Shown here in pieces: positions 51,786 through 64,000 of a stretch of DNA of 64,000 bases. Source of the DNA: PALSA-270 sp963770245 (lineage in GTDB: Bacteria; Acidobacteriota; Terriglobia; Terriglobales; Acidobacteriaceae); assembly GCA_963770245.1 (NCBI GenBank), contig CAVYOX010000016.1, positions 310,001 through 374,000 of the forward strand, read 5' to 3'. How positions within the stretch are numbered: position 1 is the first letter of the stretch; each line of letters starts with the position of its first letter. The position numbers were made by a program, and so were the translations under genes. Below the pieces are notes generated by a model. It was given only the letters and a program-made list of their open reading frames with translations. It searched no databases and was not told the origin of the DNA.

Positions 51786-52304
51786 CTACCCGTTCCCCAA
51801 GTACTGGACGTGAACGTAGGTGCCGAGCCTGACGTTATAGGCCAGGTACCAGCCGTCGTGGTCGGGGTCTTCATAGATCACGACCTGGTCGGTGCCCCAA
51901 AGCCAGTCGTTGCAGTAGCCCAAGTCAGGGTCGGCCACACTGAAGTAGAAGCCGCCAAACCAGAAGCGTCCGGGGCCGCCGCCTTCAATCCGGAAGACAT
52001 GCCCGCGCCCGAAGCCTCCCGAAAAGCGCCCATGCTCGAAGGGATGATCGAGGTGTAAACGGGCGTCATCCCGCCCGGTGTCGTGTCCGACCCATTTGCC
52101 ATTGGTGTGAACGTGGGGAGCTTCGGGATGCCCAGCCTTGTCGCTGAAACCGTGCGGCGCCGCCGGCGCCGCCGCATGCCCTGCCCGTGCCGGTGCGGGA
52201 CCGTGCGGCGGAATGTATCCCCCACCTACGCCGGGCTTAGCCCTGGCAAAAGCAGAGAAAGAAAACATCAGCAGCACTGCAACAAGTCCGATCAATTTCT
52301 TCAT
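51786..52304 (-). CDS. secreted Gly/His-rich hypothetical protein
   Basis: 172 residues with signal peptide MKKLIGLVAVLLMFSFSAFA. An Ala/Pro/His-rich mid-part (GPAPARAGHAAAPAAPHGFS; HVHTNGKWVGHD) leads to an aromatic C-terminal domain (RFWFGGFYFSVADPDLGYCN; YLAYNVRLGTYVHVQYLGN). Many His suggest metal binding. No family recognised. Converges with the cNMP gene. Confidence 0.65.
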   Translation of the reverse strand: MKKLIGLVAVLLMFSFSAFARAKPGVGGGYIPPHGPAPARAGHAAAPAAPHGFSDKAGHPEAPHVHTNGKWVGHDTGRDDARLHLDHPFEHGRFSGGFGRGHVFRIEGGGPGRFWFGGFYFSVADPDLGYCNDWLWGTDQVVIYEDPDHDGWYLAYNVRLGTYVHVQYLGNG

Positions 52305-53051
52305 CGCAGCCTCCGATTCATAACTCTAGCATTTCACCTGCCGGGAAACCAAAGCTGGTTGAGATGAAAATTAGTGCGAGCTGGTTGCCCTGCTCTCCCC
52401 TGAGCGCCAACCAAACCAAACTCCATGGAGAACGACGTCCCTCGGATGATGAAGAGAACGAGGTCCCTCGGGATGATGAAATGGGCGTTGATGTTTTTCT
52501 TCTCTTGATTGCTGGCGCAGATTTCTGGCGCGTTCGCCGGCGGGCAAGTACCCTCAGACCTGCACGCCTCAGACCTGCACACCAAAGATCTGCACGCCAA
52601 AGACGAGCTCGCCATCCCTCGCGTGGCCGAGGAATAGTGGAAGGTGTTCGACGCCGGAGACGTGAAGGGCCTGGACTGTAGGGAAGCAGTGATTTCACCG
52701 TCGCCGTCGAGTTCGGGTTGGTAACTCAAACCGGCGATTTGGGAGTTTCGGTGTTTTTTGGGGTCCGCTTCTCTGTCAGTTGTCGACCCGCACTGAGCTT
52801 GGTCGAGGGGGTTGCACCAGAAGTAGGGCAAACTCGTAGGGCACGGCGATAGGTTGCGGCAGAGTCCGCCCCCTCAAAATATCCATCACGCCCATCGAAA
52901 TTCTTAATTTTACTTCCCAGCCCTCCTGAATTATCAATACTATGCAAGACTATCTCTAAGCCCTCAAGAACCGTGGCAAACGGCTCGCTACGGCACGAGA
53001 CGAATTTGAGTTCGCTCCAGTGGCTGACGATGTTGTTCGGAGACGCCCACG
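52305..53051. other. long non-coding stretch before gltB
   Basis: About 745 bases. Holds a 15-base tandem repeat (CCTCAGACCTGCACG-type, about 3.5 copies at 52552-52600) within a broken small gene described separately. Its right end (52880-53040) presumably has the gltB promoter; no clean promoter was identified. Confidence 0.45.
52473..52637 (+). pseudogene. possible small secreted protein interrupted by TGA
   Basis: From ATG 52473 the frame reads MMKWALMFFFS, a TGA at 52506, then LLAQISGAFAGGQVPSDLHA and repeats SDLHT, KDLHA ending at TAG 52635. Without the stop this is a signal peptide plus a short repeat peptide of 54 residues. It may be a decayed gene, and the 15-base tandem repeat codes the DLHA units. 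Confidence 0.3.
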
Positions 53052-59094
<6,043 letters not shown>

Positions 59095-59256
59095 GCGTTG
59101 CTCCTTCCGGATTGCGACGGATAATCTCTTTGAGACCGACTCTTTGCAACCGATTCCTTGCAACCGACGGATTGGTCAGTTCAGCCAGTTCATCTGCACG
59201 ACGGCACTCTCTCCGCGTAAACTAGTTAGACTCTAAGCCACGAGGAAGCAAGCTTT

Positions 59257-60441
59257 GTGATCATCGGAGTCCCCAAAGAGAGCTATCCGGGGGAGCGGCG
59301 AGTGGCGCTGGTCCCGCTGGTCGTTCCTAACCTGATCAAGGCCGGTTTTGAAGTCGTCGTCGAAGCAGCCGCAGGCGTGGAGGCCGGCTACCTGGACGCG
59401 GTTTACGCCGAAAAAGGCGCGAAGGTGCTTTCCGACCGCGCGGCTGTATTTCGTGCTGCGGACATCATTGTTCAAGTCTTATGCTACGGATCGAATGACG
59501 TCACCGGCGCGGCCGATGTTCCTCTGTTCCGTCGCGGGCAGATTCTCATCGGATTTCTGCGTCCGCTGGGCTCGAAGGAAATCATCCAGCAGATTGCCGA
59601 AACCGGCGTCACCTCGTTTTCCGTTGAGCTCGTGCCGCGCACCACGCGCGCGCAGAGTATGGACGCGCTTTCTTCGATGGGCACGATCTGCGGCTACAAG
59701 GCGGTCCTGATCGCCGCCGACACTCTCCCCAAGATTTTTCCCATGCTGACCACCGCCGCCGGGACCATCACCCCGGCGAGGGTGTTGGTGATTGGCGCCG
59801 GCGTAGCCGGTCTCCAGGCGATTGCCACGGCCCGGAGGTTGGGAGCGGTTGCCTCCGCCTATGACCTTCGCCCGGCCGCGAAAGAGCAAGTGCAGAGCCT
59901 GGGAGGCCGCTTCGTCGAGCTTCCCATCGAAGCCCAAGACGCCCAGGACGCGCGCGGCTATGGCCGAGCCCAGGACGAAACCTTCTACGCCCGCCAGCGC
60001 GAACTCCTCGGCCGCGTGGTGGCCGAGAGCGACGTGGTCATCGCGGCGGCCGTGATTCCCGGCAAGAAATCTCCGGTACTAGTCACCCAGGGGATGGTTG
60101 AGGCCATGGCGCCGGGTTCGGTGATTTTCGATTTGGCGGCCGAGCGCGGCGGAAACTGCGAACTGACCCGCATGGGGGAAGTCATCGTCGAACACGGCGT
60201 CACCATCATTGGCCGCATTAATCTCGCGACCGAAGTCCCCTATCATGCCAGCCAAATGTACGCGCGCAACGTAACCGCGTTTCTTTTGCACCTGGTGAAA
60301 GATGGCAAACTGCAACTCAACCTGGAAGACGAAATCACGCGCGAGACCTTGGTGACCGAGGGCGGGGAAGTGGTCAATCCGCGGGTGCGGGAGTTCTTCG
60401 CGCTGCCGGTTCCTCCAGGTGGCGGTAGAGCGAAGCTATGA
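59257..60441 (+). CDS. pntAA: NAD(P) transhydrogenase subunit alpha part 1
   Basis: 394 residues, GTG start with GAGGAAG upstream. NAD-binding dI domain: MIIGVPKESYPGERRVALVP (first residue read as Met), VLVIGAGVAGLQAIATARRL and YDLRPAAKEQVQSLGGRFVE. Contains the mobile-loop region GGRFVELPIEAQDAQDARGY. Hydride donor domain of the proton-translocating transhydrogenase. The split alpha subunit (AA + AB) is the three-gene type known from Rhodospirillum-like bacteria. Confidence 0.95.
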   Translation: MIIGVPKESYPGERRVALVPLVVPNLIKAGFEVVVEAAAGVEAGYLDAVYAEKGAKVLSDRAAVFRAADIIVQVLCYGSNDVTGAADVPLFRRGQILIGFLRPLGSKEIIQQIAETGVTSFSVELVPRTTRAQSMDALSSMGTICGYKAVLIAADTLPKIFPMLTTAAGTITPARVLVIGAGVAGLQAIATARRLGAVASAYDLRPAAKEQVQSLGGRFVELPIEAQDAQDARGYGRAQDETFYARQRELLGRVVAESDVVIAAAVIPGKKSPVLVTQGMVEAMAPGSVIFDLAAERGGNCELTRMGEVIVEHGVTIIGRINLATEVPYHASQMYARNVTAFLLHLVKDGKLQLNLEDEITRETLVTEGGEVVNPRVREFFALPVPPGGGRAKL

Positions 60442-60480
60442 TTGGTCGTTCTGGGCTTCGCTCAGAATGACAGAACATGG
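60432..60480. repeat. short dispersed repeat fragment in pnt operon
   Basis: ATTGGTCGTTCTGGGCTTCG and CTCAGAATGACAG lie between the pntAA and pntAB genes. This GCTTCGCTCAGAATGACA text resembles a dispersed intergenic repeat of acidobacterial genomes. Single copy here, so the reading is by memory of such repeats. Confidence 0.35.
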
Positions 60481-60488
60481 AGAACCAG

Positions 60489-60782
60489 ATGAGTTCAGCC
60501 CTAATCAATGGTCTTTTCGTTTTCATGCTCGCGGCTTTTATCGGATTCGAAGTCATCCGCCGCGTTTCGCCTCTGCTGCACACGCCGCTGATGTCGCTGA
60601 CCAACGCTCTCGACGCGATCGCGGTCGTCGGCGCCATTCTTTTAGTGGGCCGGCACGAGACCCGGCTTTCTTTCGTACTCGGAATGCTGGCCGTCATCGC
60701 CGCCACCAGCAACGTCGTCGGCGGCTTCCTGATTACCGACCGCATGCTCAAAATGTTTAAGAGCAGTCGTCCCACAAAGTAA
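60489..60782 (+). CDS. pntAB: NAD(P) transhydrogenase subunit alpha part 2 (membrane)
   Basis: 97 residues from ATG 60489, with GGAGAACCAG just upstream (an ATG at 60477 is less likely). Three helices: LINGLFVFMLAAFIGFEVIR, LTNALDAIAVVGAILLVG and FVLGMLAVIAATSNVVGGFL, the dII membrane part. The conserved TPLMSLTNALDAIAVVGA block is typical. Works with pntAA and pntB. Confidence 0.93.
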   Translation: MSSALINGLFVFMLAAFIGFEVIRRVSPLLHTPLMSLTNALDAIAVVGAILLVGRHETRLSFVLGMLAVIAATSNVVGGFLITDRMLKMFKSSRPTK

Positions 60783-60793
60783 CCGATCCGACA

Positions 60794-62185
60794 ATGACCG
60801 ACTTCGCCGGCAACCAGCAGATTATCGAGATCACCTACCTCGTCGCCAGTGCCCTGTTCATCCTTGCGCTCAAATGGATGAGCTCTCCGACGACCGCCCA
60901 GCGCGGCGTCCGTGCCGGCGAAATTGGCATGGTCTTGGCCATCGGCGGAACCCTGCTCCACCGCGGCATCGTGGACTACCGATCGATCGCTATCGCTCTA
61001 GTCCTCGGCACGATCATCGGCATACCGCTCGGCCTGGTGAAAATGACGGCGGTTCCACAGCGAACCGCGCTCAGCCACGCCTTCGGAGCATTCTGTGTCA
61101 CTCTGGTCGGCACCGCCGAGTTCTATCTGCGCACGCCAAACGTCCCCCGCTTCATGATGTCGGTGCTCTCGATGGAGGTCATACTCGGTGGGCTCACCTT
61201 CACCGGCAGTCTGATGGCGGCCGGCAAACTGCAGGAAGTATTGCCGCAGCGCCCGCTCACCTACAGGGGACAAAACGTAGTCAACCTCTGCTTGCTAGCC
61301 CTGTCTGTGGCGGTTGCCGTCTATCTGGTGATCCATCCTGGCGCCCGCGAGCTTTTCCCCTTCATGCTTGGCATCCCCCTGCTTTTCGGGGTGCTCATGA
61401 TCGTGCCGATCGGCGGCGCGGACATGCCCACGGTCATTTCACTCCTCAACTCCTACGCCGGACTCTCCGCCGCCGCCATGGGATTCGTGCTGGATAGCAA
61501 GCTGCTCATCGTCGCCGGCGCACTCGATGGCTCGTCGGGCCTCATCCTCTCGGTCATCATGTCGAAGGCTATGAACCGCTCGTTCACCAACGTTCTGTTC
61601 GGAGCCTTCGGCCAGGTGCAGGGCGCAGCTGCGGCCGCCCAGGAAGCTCGCCCAGTCCGCAGCGCCACCGCCGAGGAGGCCGCAGCTATCCTGGCCGCCG
61701 CCAACAAGGTGGTGATCGTTCCCGGCTACGGCATGGCCGTAGCGCAGGCCCAACACAAGGTTCGCGAGCTGTTCGACGCGCTCAGCAAGCGCGGCGTCGA
61801 TGTACGTTTCGCCATCCATCCGGTCGCCGGCCGCATGCCCGGACACATGAATGTCCTGCTGGCCGAGGCCGACATCCCCTACGACCGCCTCATCGACATG
61901 GAGGACATCAACGGTGAATTCCCCCAGACCGATGTGGCTCTCGTCATCGGCGCCAACGACGTCACCAACCCCGCCGCGCGCAGCGATGCCACGAGCCCCA
62001 TCTATGGCATGCCGATTCTTGACGTCGACAAGGCACGCACCGTGATGGTGATCAAGCGCAGCATGAGCCCAGGCTTTGCCGGCATCGACAACCCGCTCTA
62101 CTATCTGGATAAAACGCTGATGCTTTTCGGGGATGCGAAGTCTTTTGTGAATAATATTGTGCGCGAGCTGAGCGGGCATGGGTAG
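60794..62185 (+). CDS. pntB: NAD(P) transhydrogenase subunit beta
   Basis: 463 residues. Residues 1-270 hold eight or nine membrane helices (ITYLVASALFILALKWMSSP onward). The C-terminal dIII NADP domain has VVIVPGYGMAVAQAQHKVRE, HPVAGRMPGHMNVLLAEADI, LVIGANDVTNPAARSDATSP and IKRSMSPGFAGIDNPLYY. Completes the transhydrogenase, which uses proton entry to make NADPH from NADH. Twelve bases from pntAB, same operon. Confidence 0.96.
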   Translation: MTDFAGNQQIIEITYLVASALFILALKWMSSPTTAQRGVRAGEIGMVLAIGGTLLHRGIVDYRSIAIALVLGTIIGIPLGLVKMTAVPQRTALSHAFGAFCVTLVGTAEFYLRTPNVPRFMMSVLSMEVILGGLTFTGSLMAAGKLQEVLPQRPLTYRGQNVVNLCLLALSVAVAVYLVIHPGARELFPFMLGIPLLFGVLMIVPIGGADMPTVISLLNSYAGLSAAAMGFVLDSKLLIVAGALDGSSGLILSVIMSKAMNRSFTNVLFGAFGQVQGAAAAAQEARPVRSATAEEAAAILAAANKVVIVPGYGMAVAQAQHKVRELFDALSKRGVDVRFAIHPVAGRMPGHMNVLLAEADIPYDRLIDMEDINGEFPQTDVALVIGANDVTNPAARSDATSPIYGMPILDVDKARTVMVIKRSMSPGFAGIDNPLYYLDKTLMLFGDAKSFVNNIVRELSGHG

Positions 62186-62262
62186 AGGGGAGAGGAGAGG
62201 AGAGGAGAGGAGAGGAGAGAAGAGGAGAGGAGAGAAGAGGAGAAGAGAAAGTAGAGATTAAG
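62184..62262. repeat. purine-only GGAGA microsatellite tract
   Basis: About 79 bases made almost only of A and G, built from repeats of GGAGA and AGAGGAGAGG units, directly after the pntB stop. The tract is strand-asymmetric (poly-purine/poly-pyrimidine) and could form triplex structures or affect transcription downstream. Confidence 0.8.
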
Positions 62263-62474
62263 AGCGAACCACCGCTTAGAAACATGCCGAGAACACGACT
62301 CGCGGGTGGGGTGAGGCAATGAGCAAGACTCCTACCGGAACTGCCGAGATCTAATGCAGGGGCTCGTCGGGGGACAGCGCCTCTCCAGGGCGAAAGCCGG
62401 TCTTCCCTGACGGTGTCACTTAGGCGAATCCCGGCGCATCATTTAAGATAACCACGCCTTTCGGCCAAGCCAGC

Positions 62475-63683
62475 ATGATCACACTTTCCGATATCCACGC
62501 GGCGCTCGGCCGCATTCGCGAATCCATCTACGTTTCCCCCTGTGAGCTGTCCGAGACATTCTCGCAGCTTACCGGCAACACGGTCTTTTTCAAGCTCGAC
62601 AACCTGCAAAGGACCGGCGCCTTCAAAGAGCGCGGCGCGCTGAACAAGCTGCTGACCCTGACGAAGGAAGAACGGGCCTGCGGTGTGGTCGCTGCCTCCG
62701 CCGGGAACCACGCGCAGGGACTGGCCTACCACGCCGGCCGCCACCGCATTCGTGCCCTCATTTGCATGCCGCTGACCACTCCGTTGACCAAAGTGTCAGC
62801 GACCAAGGGCTTCGGCGCCGAGGTCGTCCTGCACGGCGCAAATTATGACGAAGCCTACGAGGAAGCCGTCCGCCGCAGCCAGAAAGACCACCTGACCTTC
62901 GTCCATGCCTTTGATGACGATGCCGTCATCGCCGGACAGGGTACGCTCGGCCTTGAGATCCTCGAGCAGCATCCCGATATCGAAGCCATCGTAGCCCCCA
63001 TCGGCGGTGGCGGTTTGATCGGCGGGGTCGCCTGTGCGGTGAAGGAAACCAATCCCCAGGTTCAGGTCTTTGGTGTACAGCCGGCCAAGCTTCCTTCCAT
63101 GCTAGCGGCACTGGACGCAGGCAAGCCCGTCACCATCAGTTCGGCCGTGACCATTGCGGACGGAATTGCCGTGCGCCGCTGCGGAGACCGCACTTTACCC
63201 ATGGTGCAAAAGTACGTCGACCAGATTGTCACCGTCGATGACGAAGAAATCGCCAACGCGATCCTGCTGCTTCTGGAACGCGAAAAGACGCTGGCCGAAG
63301 GCGCCGGGGCGGCGGCCATCGCGGCGCTGCTGAATCACAAATTGCCCATCGTCGGAAAGAAAATTGCCGTCCTGGTCTGCGGCGGCAATATCGACGTGAC
63401 CTTGCTGGCCCGCATCATCGAACGCGGCCTGGTGAAGGACGGCCGCCTGGTCCGTCTGCGCGTGCACCTTCCCGACTATCCCGGAGCCCTGAACAAGCTG
63501 ACGGGAATTCTGGCGCAACACCGCGCCAATATCGTCGAAACTTCCTACAACCGCGCCTACTACGGCGTGAACGTCGGAGAAACCGCCATCGACATCACCA
63601 TGGAAACTCGCGGCCCGGAGCACATTACCGAACTGCTCGCCGCCCTCAGCGCCAGCGGCTATACCCACGAACAGGTGCTCTAG
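62475..63683 (+). CDS. ilvA: threonine ammonia-lyase (threonine dehydratase) with C-terminal ACT-like domain
   Basis: 402 residues. PLP enzyme fold II: LQRTGAFKERGALNKLL (Schiff-base Lys), VVAASAGNHAQGLAYHAG, VAPIGGGGLIGGVACAVKE (PLP phosphate loop). The last about 75 residues (VRLRVHLPDYPGALNKLTGI) form one ACT-type regulatory domain, so length and layout fit the ACT-containing catabolic or biosynthetic threonine/serine dehydratase. Converts threonine to 2-oxobutanoate and ammonia; lies near ammonia-assimilating gltBD. Confidence 0.93.
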   Translation: MITLSDIHAALGRIRESIYVSPCELSETFSQLTGNTVFFKLDNLQRTGAFKERGALNKLLTLTKEERACGVVAASAGNHAQGLAYHAGRHRIRALICMPLTTPLTKVSATKGFGAEVVLHGANYDEAYEEAVRRSQKDHLTFVHAFDDDAVIAGQGTLGLEILEQHPDIEAIVAPIGGGGLIGGVACAVKETNPQVQVFGVQPAKLPSMLAALDAGKPVTISSAVTIADGIAVRRCGDRTLPMVQKYVDQIVTVDDEEIANAILLLLEREKTLAEGAGAAAIAALLNHKLPIVGKKIAVLVCGGNIDVTLLARIIERGLVKDGRLVRLRVHLPDYPGALNKLTGILAQHRANIVETSYNRAYYGVNVGETAIDITMETRGPEHITELLAALSASGYTHEQVL

Positions 63684-64000
63684 TCAGGGCAAGGGCACAA
63701 ATACCGCGCAGACCGGAGCCGATAGCTGCATCACCTGCCCGGTCGGGGTGAGCCGCCCGCTTTTCCGGTCGACGCGGAAGACCACGATGTCATCGGAATT
63801 CTGGTTCGCCGCCAGCAGCCACGAGCCGGACGGATCCAGAGCAAAATTGCGCGGTGTCTTACCCCCGGTCGCAACCCGTTCGACAAACCGCAGCGTGCCC
63901 TGGGCGTGATCGACCCTGAACACGGCAATGCTGTCATCCCCGCGATTGGAAGCGTAGACAAATTTCCCCGAAGGGTGAATCTGTATTTCGGCTGCGGTAC
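63684..64000 (-). CDS. lactonase-fold beta-propeller protein, C-terminal part (truncated by window edge)
   Basis: The minus frame is open to the right edge; about 105 residues visible. IQIHPSGKFVYASNRGDDSI and FALDPSGSWLLAANQNSDDI are repeated blades of the 6-phosphogluconolactonase/YbhE-type seven-bladed propeller. Ends at 63684, immediately against the ilvA stop, so the two genes converge. Could be a true lactonase or a related beta-propeller; the sequence seen does not decide. Confidence 0.82.
   Translation of the reverse strand, partial: TAAEIQIHPSGKFVYASNRGDDSIAVFRVDHAQGTLRFVERVATGGKTPRNFALDPSGSWLLAANQNSDDIVVFRVDRKSGRLTPTGQVMQLSAPVCAVFVPLP

Noticed and set aside
52318..52698. Pentapeptide-like reading (ADLWC AGLRR AGLRV) on the minus strand.
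   Set aside because: It arises from the 15-base tandem repeat read antisense; only three units and no further coding signal.

Overview
This 64 kb window is bacterial, GC-rich and densely coded. Gene content points to a member of the Acidobacteriota (Terriglobia-like): a PEP-CTERM protein beside an exopolysaccharide locus, several PilZ and GAF sensor proteins, many small acidobacterial-looking secreted or zinc-ribbon proteins, and an AmmeMemoRadiSam-type radical SAM enzyme. This assignment is inferred from recognised protein character, not from rRNA or a database search.

Region 1 (1-14.1 kb) is one co-oriented, tightly overlapping operon for an extracellular polysaccharide: the end of a family 2 glycosyltransferase, an asparagine synthetase with two compensating frameshifts, a bi-domain oxidoreductase, an alpha/alpha-toroid protein, a formyltransferase, a heparinase II/III-like protein, an FkbH-like HAD protein, an acyl carrier protein, a MaoC-SDR fusion, a GNAT-like protein and a polysaccharide deacetylase. 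FkbH + ACP + MaoC-SDR + GNAT reads as a carrier-protein-based acyl decoration module inside a sugar operon.

Region 2 (14.1-24.7 kb) is a scrapyard inside the same locus. It holds a PEP-CTERM protein with its terminator, an IS630-type element with identifiable ends, a degenerate tRNA-Gln-like sequence, two relics of the 5' end of a family 4 glycosyltransferase whose intact copy starts at 24708, an acyltransferase-3 relic, a large membrane protein, an inverted decayed copy of part of it, a methyltransferase relic that has lost its SAM loop, and an intact methyltransferase and GtrB-like glycosyltransferase.

Region 3 (24.7-30 kb) holds the conserved assembly and export genes: family 4 glycosyltransferase, SLBB/Wza-like export protein (divergent), WecA-like initiating transferase with a C-terminal extension, and WecB epimerase.

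Region 4 (30-40.4 kb) is regulatory and envelope-related: a PilZ gene followed by (possibly frameshifted from) a GAF-TM-Sel1 protein, AmrS-like radical SAM enzyme, a lipoprotein, a GAF-TM-AMIN-amidase fusion whose GAF is a paralogue of the first, PilZ-RDD, REC-PilZ, a sugar-nucleotide epimerase and EngB. Three PilZ proteins next to an EPS locus suggest c-di-GMP control.

Region 5 (40.4-53 kb) is a mix of small proteins, an IS1-like relic, a saccharopine dehydrogenase-like enzyme, a DUF985 cupin, CBS and cyclic-nucleotide-binding proteins and a large Tat-exported glycoside-hydrolase-like protein.

Region 6 (53-64 kb) is core nitrogen and redox metabolism: gltB-gltD, the three-subunit proton-translocating transhydrogenase (pntAA-pntAB-pntB), threonine ammonia-lyase, and a partial lactonase-fold beta-propeller protein running off the right edge. 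Transhydrogenase next to NADPH-type glutamate synthase suggests coupled NADPH supply and ammonia assimilation.
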